This document shows positions 24,735 through 33,101 of a stretch of 64,000 nt of DNA, piece by piece. The notes under the pieces were generated by a model. That model saw nothing but the letters and a program-made list of their open reading frames with translations. It was not told the DNA's origin and ran no database searches. The DNA is from Flavobacterium litorale (GTDB taxonomy: Bacteria; Bacteroidota; Bacteroidia; Flavobacteriales; Flavobacteriaceae). The position numbers and the translations under genes are program-made. Positions within the stretch are counted from its first letter, which is position 1, and the number at the start of each line of letters is the position of its first letter. Location of the stretch: the NCBI RefSeq assembly GCF_019613795.1, contig NZ_CP080429.1, positions 773,501 to 837,500 on the forward strand. The letters are read 5' to 3'.

Positions 24735-25874
24735 ATGATAAACAAACGCTTACTCATAAAAAACTTACTGGCTCACAATGATGAGAGTAGTTTTTATGAT
24801 AAAAAGCGACAGTTAAATTTACATACTAAAGAGGGCAAAGGTAAATTCGTAAAACACATCTGTGCGCTCTCCAACTCCAACCCTTCCAATAACTCGTATA
24901 TTGTAGTAGGTGTTGAGGATAAAGACAACGAAATTCGGGGCGCCGATTTTTACGACGATAGCCGTATACAAAACCTAGTAAACGCCTACTTGGATAATCC
25001 GCCCAGAATACAATACGAAAACGTACCTTTCCCTAACTTGCCCAAGCACAAAGTAGTAGGTTTGGTAACCATACGCCCCAACAATAAAATATCGTCCTTT
25101 AAAAAATTTATACATAACATTCCGTATGGGGCTGTTTTTATGCGGCGTGGGAGCAACTCTATTCCTGTAGACCGTAATGAGGAAATGAATTACCAAAATA
25201 CGGCTACGGTTATTGATATTGAGAACAGTTCGCACAACAGCATAGCCCACACCCTAGAGGGCGTTATTGATTTCCTGAACAACCACAAAAAAAACATGGT
25301 GGCAGAGTATAAAGTCTTTAAAGAGTTGTTTATTGTATGCTGGGCAGGAAACAAAAAGATGGTTCGTGGTAAAACCTACTATTCGCGCGTGGATATTGAG
25401 TTGATAAACGAACAAGTGAAGCTGTTTTACTCTACACTTGATGAGGTGCAAATTGAGTACGATGAAAGTAATTTTTCGATTACCGAATATGTTTCGTTAG
25501 GGCTTAACGACCGTACGAGTTATTACCCGTTAGAGAAAGTAACTATTAACTTTCACGATAATGGCTACTATAAAATAAACTCTACCCTACTTTTTGACCC
25601 TCCGCAGTACAACCGTAAAATGATGCACCACATTTATAACGCTAACTTGGCACTTATTGCAAAACTGCAAAAGGGGTTACCCCTATCCGAACGCGAGGAT
25701 AGAGATATGAATAATCTACCCCATACGCTTATGATTTGTTACCTCAACGGTTTTGATGATGCCAAACAAAAACTAATAGAGGCAAAACCACTACTAAAAG
25801 CGCACCCTGATAAAAACGTGTATATTTCGTTTAAAGAAGCCATGCGTGTACTACGTAAAATGAAATACGCCTAA
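24735..25874 (+). CDS. AlbA_2-type (Schlafen-like) putative DNA-binding/ATP-binding protein
   Basis: The protein is 379 residues. The N-terminal 150 residues look like an AlbA_2 domain: KEGKGKFVKHICALSNS, then NNSYIVVGVEDKDNEIRG, then PYGAVFMRRGSNSIPVD. Such domains occur in transcriptional regulators and in some phage-defence proteins. The C-terminal 200 residues have no recognised family. The start ATG is directly after the last unit of the hairpin array, so its promoter must lie within or before the array. It has no obvious partner. Function unknown. Confidence 0.75.
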   Translation: MINKRLLIKNLLAHNDESSFYDKKRQLNLHTKEGKGKFVKHICALSNSNPSNNSYIVVGVEDKDNEIRGADFYDDSRIQNLVNAYLDNPPRIQYENVPFPNLPKHKVVGLVTIRPNNKISSFKKFIHNIPYGAVFMRRGSNSIPVDRNEEMNYQNTATVIDIENSSHNSIAHTLEGVIDFLNNHKKNMVAEYKVFKELFIVCWAGNKKMVRGKTYYSRVDIELINEQVKLFYSTLDEVQIEYDESNFSITEYVSLGLNDRTSYYPLEKVTINFHDNGYYKINSTLLFDPPQYNRKMMHHIYNANLALIAKLQKGLPLSEREDRDMNNLPHTLMICYLNGFDDAKQKLIEAKPLLKAHPDKNVYISFKEAMRVLRKMKYA

Positions 25875-25881
25875 AAGCAAT

Positions 25882-25909
25882 AAGCCAAAACAATTAAATG
25901 CTTTGGCTT
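25882..25909. terminator. Hairpin between convergent genes
   Basis: AAGCCAAA pairs with TTTGGCTT around a 12-base loop. It lies eight bases after the AlbA_2 gene stop, in the gap to the convergent lipoprotein gene. There is only a short T-run, so efficiency is uncertain. Confidence 0.5.
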
Positions 25910-25955
25910 AGTTTGTATAAACTACTTTGGGTGTTTATAATTGTATTACAATAAC

Positions 25956-26765
25956 TTAATTTTCAAAATTATTCCAATAGTTAGATGAACTTCTTGCTAC
26001 TGAAAAAGCAGAGAATAAAGCTACTTTATCCGAATGTGTTAACTCATTAGATTCGTACACCGTTTGCGAATAATACTCTAAAATAGCGGTAATTTCAGAA
26101 TCAGATGATGTTTCGAAGAAAGCTTCTGAAAATAGTGATAATACAACTCTTACATTCTCAGAAATTAAACCATGCTCTCTGTATGCAGTTGATAAGTAAG
26201 ATGGTCCGTAATCTCCTTCTATGTAAGCATTTGTAACCTCAATTGCTATATTTTTGTTATTTTGATAAGCATCAGAATTATAATGTACTAAAAATTCTTC
26301 ACCATAGGTATCTACCAAATAATCTTCCATTGCGGTATCACCAAAAAAAACGTTTGATAAAAAATCATTGTGCTGTTGTCCTATATCTGATGTTTCTACA
26401 AATTCTTCTGGAACTTCGTAAATAACATTAAAATCACCGTGCATAGGAGGTGGAATATCTATATCTCCATTTTCATTGGGACGACCAACAGCATACGAAG
26501 CCCAAGCAGCAGTAGAACCATTAGGTGGGTATTCAGAATAATAAATAGATTCAAATGATGCTGCTTCAAAATCAGCCGAAATAATTTGTTGCAGTTTCTT
26601 AACACTTAATTTTGGTCGAGGTGTTGATGAATTGAAGAAGGCATCATTGTAATCACTAAGTGCCTTTTCAATTTCCAAACTCTGGTTTGACGTTTCTACA
26701 TCGTTGTTTTCCGAACATGAGAATAGGAAAACCAAGCACAAGGCTGTGCCGATAACTTTTTTCAT
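25956..26765 (-). CDS. Hypothetical lipoprotein
   Basis: The protein is 269 residues with a lipobox signal (LVFLFSC) near residue 17, so it should be envelope-anchored. The mature part is acidic, with a Pro-rich GDIDIPPPMHGD segment and a helical second half. I do not recognise a family. Base use is more AT-rich than the neighbouring enzymes, which may suggest later acquisition. A TAAATTTG -7 element lies at 26821-26828 on the minus strand. Confidence 0.7.
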   Translation of the reverse strand: MKKVIGTALCLVFLFSCSENNDVETSNQSLEIEKALSDYNDAFFNSSTPRPKLSVKKLQQIISADFEAASFESIYYSEYPPNGSTAAWASYAVGRPNENGDIDIPPPMHGDFNVIYEVPEEFVETSDIGQQHNDFLSNVFFGDTAMEDYLVDTYGEEFLVHYNSDAYQNNKNIAIEVTNAYIEGDYGPSYLSTAYREHGLISENVRVVLSLFSEAFFETSSDSEITAILEYYSQTVYESNELTHSDKVALFSAFSVARSSSNYWNNFEN

Positions 26766-26978
26766 AATAGTAATGTTTTAATTGAAATTAATATCTCGAA
26801 TATAATTAATTTTCTTTATTCAAATTTATCAAATTGTTATTTTTAATGTTAAAAAATAGCATGCGACTATATTATATTTAAATATTTGCAGCAAAATTTA
26901 AATTATAATTAAAGAATGTGTTTTTTGAAGTACACAAATCTTTTCGTTACTTTACTCAAAACGATTTTTATAATAACA

Positions 26979-27707
26979 ATGAGCAGAACTTTAGTAATTG
27001 GCGATATACACGGTGCCTATATAGCGTTGCAACAAATTTTGGAGCGGGCTAATGTAACTACGGATGATACCCTTGTTTTTTTGGGCGATTATGTTGACGG
27101 CTGGAGTCAATCAATACAGGTAATTGATTTTTTATTGGAGCTTAGGCTAACGCACAATTGCATATTTATGCGGGGTAATCATGATGAGTTATTGCTAAAC
27201 TGGATGAAAACTGGAAAGCATAACGAATTGTGGTTTAAACATGGTGGTAAAATTACGGCAGAAGTGTATGCTAAGGTGGCAGAAGAAAAAAAAGCCATAC
27301 ACCAAGCGTTTTTGGAGGAATTAGAGGATTACTACCTCAACGATAATAATAAATTGTTTTTACACGCTGGTTTTACCAACTTGCACGGTGTAGCAAACGA
27401 ATTTGCCCCGCATATGTTTTACTGGGACAGAACTCTTTGGGAAACTGCGCTGGCACTTGATGATCGTTTGGATAGAGACGACCCAGTGTATCCTAAACGC
27501 TTAAAGGTATACAACGAAATTTTTATAGGGCATACCGCTGTAACACGTATTGGCAAAACTACACCTATAAATAAGGCCAATGTTTGGAATATTGATACGG
27601 GGGCTGCCCACAAAGGGCCACTTACTATTATAGATGCTGAAACGAAGCGGTATTGGCAAAGCGAACCTGTGTATACCTTATATCCTGATGAAGATGGGAG
27701 AAATTAA
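26979..27707 (+). CDS. Metallophosphoesterase (PPP-type phosphatase/ApaH-like)
   Basis: The protein is about 242 residues with the PPP signature motifs GDIHGAY (near residue 8), GDYVDG and RGNHDE, which bind a dimetal centre. The later His residues are in LFLHAGFTN and IFIGHTAV. Relatives dephosphorylate Ser/Thr residues or hydrolyse diadenosine tetraphosphate; the real substrate is unknown. The frame opens at 26916, but MSRTLVIGDIHG at 26979 is the family-type start. A TTG at 26925 and a TACTTTAC element at 26948 (20-base spacer) lie in between and support this. Confidence 0.88.
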   Translation: MSRTLVIGDIHGAYIALQQILERANVTTDDTLVFLGDYVDGWSQSIQVIDFLLELRLTHNCIFMRGNHDELLLNWMKTGKHNELWFKHGGKITAEVYAKVAEEKKAIHQAFLEELEDYYLNDNNKLFLHAGFTNLHGVANEFAPHMFYWDRTLWETALALDDRLDRDDPVYPKRLKVYNEIFIGHTAVTRIGKTTPINKANVWNIDTGAAHKGPLTIIDAETKRYWQSEPVYTLYPDEDGRN

Positions 27708-27726
27708 ATAATATTATATCAATTTT

Positions 27727-28170
27727 ATGAGAACATTTATTTTATGCTTAGCTCTTACATCAATTATTTTACATGGATGTTCGTCACCCCGAATAAAATT
27801 TGCTGAGTATGAATGGACATTAAGTGATGATAGTAGAAATAAGTTTTTAGATGACTTCAAAGCTAAAGACTCTATCTTTTCCATTATTATTTTCACAAGT
27901 GTTTTCAAAAAAGATTTAATAAGGGTAGAAACTCGTAACAAAATTTTATTTAATGATACTATAAAAAGTGATCGTTCACTAGGGCTAGCTAAAATTGTAC
28001 GTATAAATAATACTTTTGATGTAAAAGTTACTGATTTAAGTTTAAATTATTCTTTTAACCTAAAAAAGAAACACAACGTAAATTATAAATATATTTATAT
28101 CCAAAGAAAAAGATATGATGGTAATAAATACGTAGTGACCTACAGCAATACTCTAAGACAATTTAAATAA
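27727..28170 (+). CDS. Small hypothetical lipoprotein
   Basis: The protein is 147 residues with a signal ending in a lipobox (ILHGC). The mature region is basic, rich in Lys, Asn and Tyr, and probably beta-stranded. No family was recognised. It starts 19 bases after the phosphatase gene and ends in a strong terminator, so the two may form one unit. AT-rich composition sets it apart from the phosphatase. Confidence 0.65.
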   Translation: MRTFILCLALTSIILHGCSSPRIKFAEYEWTLSDDSRNKFLDDFKAKDSIFSIIIFTSVFKKDLIRVETRNKILFNDTIKSDRSLGLAKIVRINNTFDVKVTDLSLNYSFNLKKKHNVNYKYIYIQRKRYDGNKYVVTYSNTLRQFK

Positions 28171-28197
28171 AAAGCCGCCCCAGTTGGGGCGGTTTTT
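28171..28197. terminator. Strong bidirectional terminator
   Basis: AAAGCCGCCCC pairs with GGGGCGGTTTTT around a four-base loop (AGTT), immediately after the lipoprotein stop codon and before the convergent TPR gene end at 28202. Confidence 0.9.
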
Positions 28198-28201
28198 AGT
28201 A

Positions 28202-28744
28202 TCAGGATGTTTTTTTGGCTTTCTTGTTTTTACCAGACGATTTTTTAACCCTTTTTTTAGCGAGTGCTTTTTTCTTTTTTACTCGTTTAATATTATCGTC
28301 CATGGCATCCATAAAGGTATTACAAAGGCATAGCATTTTTGCCTCGTTAAAGTAACCTATAGCCGTACCATACATTTGGAATTTTTCGTATAATACTCCT
28401 TTGTACGACACTAAAATTGCCTCATCTATTCCTGATACTTTTAGTCCAATTTCAATAATTTTGAGGGCTTCCTCAAACCTGTTCAATTCTATAAGCAAGG
28501 CTACGTATTTGTAGTATACAGGGGTATAGTGTTTATCTAAGTACAACGTCATCCTGTAGTAATATTCGGCTTGTTTATAGTCTTGCAACTGCTCGTCGTA
28601 TATTTGTCCCATTAGGCAATGTGCTCCTGCATGCTCATCATCAGCAGCAATTACATATTGCAATTTTTCTATACATTCATGTACATCGTAAGGGTAATTA
28701 TCCTTTGCTTGTATGTACATTACTTCGTAGGTGTTAATTCCCAT
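28202..28744 (-). CDS. TPR protein with Lys-rich C-terminus
   Basis: The protein is 180 residues without a signal peptide. About three TPR-like units span residues 15-150 (for example DYKQAEYYYRMTLYLDKHY and NRFEEALKIIEIGLKV). The last 25 residues are almost all Lys, Ala, Arg and Ser, a highly basic tail that could bind nucleic acid or acidic partners. It lies 92 bases downstream of the PcfJ-like gene on the same strand. Function unknown. Confidence 0.75.
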   Translation of the reverse strand: MGINTYEVMYIQAKDNYPYDVHECIEKLQYVIAADDEHAGAHCLMGQIYDEQLQDYKQAEYYYRMTLYLDKHYTPVYYKYVALLIELNRFEEALKIIEIGLKVSGIDEAILVSYKGVLYEKFQMYGTAIGYFNEAKMLCLCNTFMDAMDDNIKRVKKKKALAKKRVKKSSGKNKKAKKTS

Positions 28745-28794
28745 TGTTATTTTTTGTTTGCCTTTACAGGCGATTAATTTTTTGTTTTTAAGTA

Positions 28795-28817
28795 GCAGGG
28801 CAGGTAAGCTGCCCTGC
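28795..28817. other. GC-rich hairpin between the PcfJ-like and TPR genes
   Basis: GCAGGGCAG pairs with CTGCCCTGC around a five-base loop. It lies 20 bases after the PcfJ-like stop. The minus strand lacks a T-run after the stem, so it may be a 3'-end stabiliser and not a classical terminator. Confidence 0.5.
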
Positions 28818-28836
28818 TTTTAATTTTAGCTGGGTA

Positions 28837-30165
28837 TTAGGCTACACAACCTCTAATTAATAATACAATTATAGCCCCTAATGCTATACACCAACCATTA
28901 ATAGTTACAGTGTATTGCTCTTCCCGAACCTCTTCTGTTGGGGGCTCATAAAAGCCATCGTAATACTCGCAACTAAAAGTTAGCTTTTCTTTTGCTGCCC
29001 ACTCTTTTACAAGTTTATCTTCCTCTTGGGTAGGCATTTCGTTATACTTACCTTTAGCTTCTAGTATATCGTTTGTTTTAAGGCATACCTCTATGGTTAG
29101 TATTCTCCTAAAATCGGTATCGGTAGCGTTACTATTGTATGCTCGTAACGAGAATATCGCTGCTTCTCCCAATGCGCAATCGTCGGTAAATTCAGCAATA
29201 CAGTGGTTCATTTCGTATCCTTCTTCATACAATGCTTCTGATGATGTAAGTTGTACGGTTCGGTACACTACATTACCTTCTGCTTTATAAAAATCTGTTA
29301 TCTCGGCAGGCTTCCATTGCATATAACCTGCTGCATCGTTACGTTTTACCATTTCGGCTTTCCACATTTCAGCTTGTCGTAACAATGCATCCCATGTTCT
29401 GCCTTTCATGTTTATGTCGGGCTGTTGTACTCTAAGCGCTTCCAAATGTTCCAGTACTACTTGCAACTTATCAAGCGATACCTCTTCTTTTACTTTGGCT
29501 ACAAATTGTACCACTTTTGCCCAAAACACTTCATTTTCAAAACCATTTGCCAGTACCGACCATGCTATAACCTCAGCTCTTTCGGTCGTTGCGCCGTACC
29601 CTAGTGCTTGTGCGCGGCGTATGGCTTGGGGTACAGTATAGGTTGGCGGTGTAAGCCTAAACCAGTGTGCCATACTACTGGTGTAGCTTACAGGAAAACC
29701 GCTTAGTGCCAAAACACTATCGCCCCTACCTAGCTGTATGTACCAGTACATGTGTACTTTTTTATCGGTATTAAATACATGCTCCAAAAATTCGGGTACG
29801 GGGTATTTTGCAAAGCTGTACCTTATTAGGCTTGCTAGTTGTGCTTCGGGCACAGCGGTTTCTTTTTTCCAACCTTGTATGTCGCGTACTGTTTTGTTAC
29901 CAAAGGCACTAATGTTTGCCAAAACTGCTATAAAGCCTGGGTTTTTAAGTAGTGTAAAGCAGCCCTCTGCATGCAATTGCAATAGCAACGCACGAAACGT
30001 ATCGCGCTTCCATACGTTGTTTTGCAGACTCATTTGTGCAAAGTGGCTGGTTATTACACTTGCTAGTGTACCCTTGTTACCTTGCAATAGGGGTGGGGTG
30101 GTGTAGGCGCGTTCTACCATTTTGGCAAAAGCGGTTTTACTCATTACTGTTATTTGCTTTTCCAT
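28837..30165 (-). CDS. PcfJ-like protein with C-terminal membrane anchor
   Basis: The protein is 442 residues. The long N-terminal region is helical. The segment at about residues 310-390 has the PcfJ-type pattern YEEGYEMNHCIAEFTDDC followed by AIFSLR and ILTIEVCLKTNDILEAKGKYN. The extreme C-terminus is one hydrophobic helix (WCIALGAIIVLLIRG), predicting a tail anchor. PcfJ-like genes were first named on conjugative plasmids but are also chromosomal; their role is unclear. Starts at 30165 or 30144 are both possible. A 734-base non-coding region lies upstream. Confidence 0.7.
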   Translation of the reverse strand: MEKQITVMSKTAFAKMVERAYTTPPLLQGNKGTLASVITSHFAQMSLQNNVWKRDTFRALLLQLHAEGCFTLLKNPGFIAVLANISAFGNKTVRDIQGWKKETAVPEAQLASLIRYSFAKYPVPEFLEHVFNTDKKVHMYWYIQLGRGDSVLALSGFPVSYTSSMAHWFRLTPPTYTVPQAIRRAQALGYGATTERAEVIAWSVLANGFENEVFWAKVVQFVAKVKEEVSLDKLQVVLEHLEALRVQQPDINMKGRTWDALLRQAEMWKAEMVKRNDAAGYMQWKPAEITDFYKAEGNVVYRTVQLTSSEALYEEGYEMNHCIAEFTDDCALGEAAIFSLRAYNSNATDTDFRRILTIEVCLKTNDILEAKGKYNEMPTQEEDKLVKEWAAKEKLTFSCEYYDGFYEPPTEEVREEQYTVTINGWCIALGAIIVLLIRGCVA

Positions 30166-30287
30166 AGCGTTACGTGTTTTGGCTACACTTGCTTGTTGGT
30201 TTACGTGAAGCCTGTTGTTCTTTTTATCATCTAATTATTTATTGTTCTGTTGTATGCTCTGTTGTTTTTCATTCCACCGCCCAGCAT

Positions 30288-30322
30288 AAAAAAAGCCCGA
30301 TTCTGTTTCAGAACCGGGCTTT
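30288..30322 (-). terminator. Minus-strand intrinsic terminator
   Basis: Read on the minus strand, AAAGCCCGGTTCTG pairs with CAGAATCGGGCTTT and is followed by a run of seven T. No long gene ends here, so it should close a small transcript that begins upstream (to the right). Confidence 0.8.
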
Positions 30323-30460
30323 GCACAATGCAAAGGCATTATTCCTCCTTTCAACAGGGAATATCCGGTTTACCGCATGGTAGTACAAGCCCAAATAGTG
30401 GGTTGTTGCATGGCTGAATGTGTATTTTTTTATATGCTATTATCATACTATGTTGTGCAT

Positions 30461-30493
30461 AAAAAAACCCAGAGCTTTTTCAAGTCTGGGTTT
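30461..30493 (-). terminator. Minus-strand intrinsic terminator after the micro-ORF
   Basis: Read on the minus strand, AAACCCAGACTTG pairs with the later CTCTGGGTTT around an A-rich loop, followed by seven T. It lies 23 bases downstream of the micro-ORF at 30516. Confidence 0.85.
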
Positions 30494-30515
30494 GTATATT
30501 TTTAAAAATAGATTG

Positions 30516-30611
30516 TTATCTAAAACTAAAATTATCTATTAAACCCGACCTGAATGCACGAACACCGTCCGCTGCACACTCTTGCTTATATGTCGAATTT
30601 ATAAATAACAT
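30516..30611 (-). CDS. Candidate 31-residue micro-protein (or small RNA)
   Basis: The ORF has 31 codons from ATG at 30611 to TAA at 30516. The peptide begins MLFINSTYKQECAAD and ends GLIDNFSFR, with one Cys and no clear hydrophobic helix. What makes it credible is its surroundings: an exact TTG-N19-TAGCTTTG promoter ending 38 bases upstream, an A-rich leader typical of Bacteroidota initiation, and a strong terminator just after the stop. The whole unit would give an RNA of about 180 nt, so it could equally be a regulatory RNA. No relative is known to me. Confidence 0.45.
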   Translation of the reverse strand: MLFINSTYKQECAADGVRAFRSGLIDNFSFR

Positions 30612-30649
30612 GATTTCTATCTTTTTTACTTTTCTGTTTGTTTGCAGTG

Positions 30650-30679
30650 CAAAGCTAAAGTAAATGTTTAAAAATCCAA
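30650..30679 (-). promoter_or_regulatory. Consensus Bacteroidota promoter of the micro-gene
   Basis: On the minus strand TTG (30677-30679), exactly 19 bases, then TAGCTTTG (30650-30657). This is a full match to TTG-N19-TAnnTTTG and one of the best promoters in the window, although no long gene follows it. Confidence 0.75.
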
Positions 30680-30899
30680 ACGTACGGAGCTATTTGTACT
30701 AAATCTAATTTATTACTGGCTTACAACGGGCAGGTTGCCATAAATTTTATAAATTGTAGTCAATTCGGGTGTAAACGGGCTTTTGTATTAGTTTTACATT
30801 GTTTATCGCAACAATTGTTATTTTTTGGTTAAAAAAGACAGTCCGAAGTATTCTGCTAGGCATAATTTGTAATTTTAAAATCTATTACCTCTTACAAAA

Positions 30900-32048
30900 A
30901 TGACTCTTTTAGACACATATACCACCGTAAGGCAGCATACTGAAGCGATATGCAGATTACTGCAAACAGAAGATTATGTACCACAACCTGCAGCTTTTGT
31001 TAGCCCACCCAAATGGCACTTAGCCCATACCACTTGGTTTTTTGAGCAGTTTATACTCACACAGCACTTACCCAACTATAAGGTATACAACCCCGATTTT
31101 TGTTTCCTGTTTAACAGCTACTACAATAATGTGGGCGACCGCACTTTTAGAGCCGACAGGGGTGCCATAACTCGCCCTGGTGTAGAAGAAATATATGCCT
31201 ACCGCAAGTATGTAGACATACACATGGAGTTGGTACTACAACTAAAAAACGAAGCCGTACACAGCTTAGCAACACTCGGGATTAACCACGAGCAACAACA
31301 CCAAGAACTTTTACTTACCGATATAAAATACATACTTAGTTGCAACCCAACATTCCCTATTTATAACGAGGATATTAATTGGGAGCAGCAAACCAATAGC
31401 CATTTAGGATTTATAACCATACCCGAAGGGGTGTACGAAATTGGTTGTAATACCAATGGTTTTAGTTACGATAACGAGCATGGCAGGCACAAAACCTACC
31501 TGCACGAGTTTGATATAGCCATTAACCTAGTAACCAATGCCGAGTACATGGAATTTATGGAGGCAGGCGGTTATACCAATTTTAACTATTGGCTGGACGA
31601 GGGTTGGGCATGGGTAAACCAAAACAACATTAACGCCCCGCTGTACTGGCACAACATAAACGGCAAATGGCAACAATTTACTATGGTAGGCTTACACGAT
31701 GTAAACCCCAATGCCATAGTAACCCACATTAGTTTTTACGAAGCTGCTGCCTATGCCGAATGGAAAGGGATGCGATTGCCTACCGAACAGGAGTGGGAAA
31801 CAGCATCTAACAAGTTGGACTGGGGGCAACGTTGGGAATGGACAAATAGTGCCTACCTGCCCTACCCCAATTACAACAAACCCGATGGTGCTGTGGGTGA
31901 GTATAATGGTAAGTTTATGATTAACCAAATGGTACTCCGTGGGGCATCGTGTGCTACAAGCCCCGAGCACAGCCGTAACACCTACCGCAACTTTTTTCAC
32001 CCCAACGAACGTTGGCAATTTAATGGCATTCGCCTTGTAAAAAAATAA
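30900..32048 (+). CDS. egtB: Ergothioneine biosynthesis sulfoxide synthase EgtB
   Basis: The protein is 382 residues. An N-terminal DinB_2 domain carries the three-His iron site by analogy with mycobacterial EgtB: WHLAH (His43) and NHEQQHQE (His130, His134). A C-terminal formylglycine-generating-enzyme-like domain follows, with MRLPTEQEWE, RWEWTNSAYLPYP and VLRGASCATSPEHSRNTYRN. EgtB joins hercynine to a sulfur donor using oxygen. The stop is directly followed by the egtD start codon (zero spacing). Whether the donor is cysteine or gamma-glutamyl-cysteine cannot be told from the sequence. Confidence 0.92.
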   Translation: MTLLDTYTTVRQHTEAICRLLQTEDYVPQPAAFVSPPKWHLAHTTWFFEQFILTQHLPNYKVYNPDFCFLFNSYYNNVGDRTFRADRGAITRPGVEEIYAYRKYVDIHMELVLQLKNEAVHSLATLGINHEQQHQELLLTDIKYILSCNPTFPIYNEDINWEQQTNSHLGFITIPEGVYEIGCNTNGFSYDNEHGRHKTYLHEFDIAINLVTNAEYMEFMEAGGYTNFNYWLDEGWAWVNQNNINAPLYWHNINGKWQQFTMVGLHDVNPNAIVTHISFYEAAAYAEWKGMRLPTEQEWETASNKLDWGQRWEWTNSAYLPYPNYNKPDGAVGEYNGKFMINQMVLRGASCATSPEHSRNTYRNFFHPNERWQFNGIRLVKK

Positions 32049-33008
32049 ATGGACAAAGCAACAGAGATACCCGTAAACTCCTTTGCAGCCGATGTGCTTA
32101 AGGGACTTACTGACGAGAAAAAACACCTATCATCCAAATACTTTTACGATGATAACGGCAGCCGTATTTTTATGGAAATCATGAAAATGCCCGAATATTA
32201 CCCTACAGGATGTGAGTTCGAAATACTATCGCAGCAATCGGGTAACATATTAAACGAGTTGCCTTTTAACGAGCGTTTTAATATTGTGGAATTTGGTAGT
32301 GGCGATGGCGTAAAAACCAAACAACTGCTAAGCACTTTTATGGAGAAAGGGGCTGATTTTACGTATGTACCTATCGATATATCGCAAGAGGCTATAGATG
32401 CCCTCGAAAAGAATATTACCAGCGTACTACCCAACATAAAAATGAAGCCTAAAACGGGCGATTATTTTAAAGTGCTGGAAACCCTGAGTAAAGATACCAC
32501 CCCTAACCTATTCCTGTTTTTAGGCGGTAATATAGGCAACTACCTGCGCCAAGATGCCTTAGGCTTGTTACGAAAGTTTAATGCGGGCATGAAAAAAGGT
32601 GATATGCTGCTTATGGGTATGGATTTAAAAAAGAATCCGCATATTATACAAAAAGCCTACGACGATGCACAGGGTATAACCAAAGCCTTTAATATGAACT
32701 TACTGAGCCGTATAAATAACGAGTTGGATGCTGATATTAAACTGGACCAGTTTGATTTTTATAGCAATTACAGCCCAAAAACAGGCGAGGTAAACAGCTA
32801 CTTGGTAAGTTTAAAGCAACAACACTTTCATAGTATGGTGCTAGACACTACATTCCATTTTGAGAAAGATGAGTTAATTTGGACGGAGCTTTCGCAGAAA
32901 TATAGTTTTGAGGATATTGATATTCTTGCTAACGAGGCAGGCTTTACCGTTACCAAAAACTTTATGGATTGCAAATACTACTTTACCGATAGTTTGTGGG
33001 TGAAATAG
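32049..33008 (+). CDS. egtD: L-histidine N-alpha-methyltransferase EgtD
   Basis: The protein is 319 residues of the Methyltransf_33 family. EgtD trimethylates histidine to hercynine with SAM, the substrate for EgtB. Visible motifs are the N-terminal KYFYDDNGSRIFMEIMKMPE, YYPTGCEFEIL, the SAM loop EFGSGDGVKT (81-90), LFLGGNIGNY and the C-terminal DELIWTELSQKY. Length is normal. It is translationally coupled to egtB. No egtA, egtC or egtE homologue is nearby. Confidence 0.93.
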   Translation: MDKATEIPVNSFAADVLKGLTDEKKHLSSKYFYDDNGSRIFMEIMKMPEYYPTGCEFEILSQQSGNILNELPFNERFNIVEFGSGDGVKTKQLLSTFMEKGADFTYVPIDISQEAIDALEKNITSVLPNIKMKPKTGDYFKVLETLSKDTTPNLFLFLGGNIGNYLRQDALGLLRKFNAGMKKGDMLLMGMDLKKNPHIIQKAYDDAQGITKAFNMNLLSRINNELDADIKLDQFDFYSNYSPKTGEVNSYLVSLKQQHFHSMVLDTTFHFEKDELIWTELSQKYSFEDIDILANEAGFTVTKNFMDCKYYFTDSLWVK

Positions 33009-33101
33009 TACTTATATAGAATCACCTTATAGGGTAATTAAAATATTACCCTGTAACCTTTTATTATAAACATCGTCATATAGGCAGTTAAAAACAATTA
33101 T

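Larger units (their letters stand above)
30166..30899. other. 734-bp gap: two minus-strand terminators, one candidate micro-gene, rest unassigned
   Basis: The gap between the divergent PcfJ-like and egtB genes contains terminator hairpins at 30288-30322 and 30461-30493. It also holds a promoter-ORF-terminator unit (30461-30679) and a stretch 30323-30440 rich in short inverted repeats such as TTTGCACAATGCAAA. The remainder up to egtB (30680-30899) is AT-rich and shows nothing clear except sequence that must hold the egtB promoter. Confidence 0.7.

Noticed and set aside
30289..30345. 34-codon minus-strand ORF beginning after GGAGGAATA
   Set aside because: It would be translated through the terminator stem, and Shine-Dalgarno-like sequences are not a strong guide in Bacteroidota; noted only as part of a possible structured RNA.
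30174..30383. 69-codon plus-strand frame in the gap before egtB
   Set aside because: It crosses a terminator hairpin, has no promoter or plausible leader, and its translation looks random.
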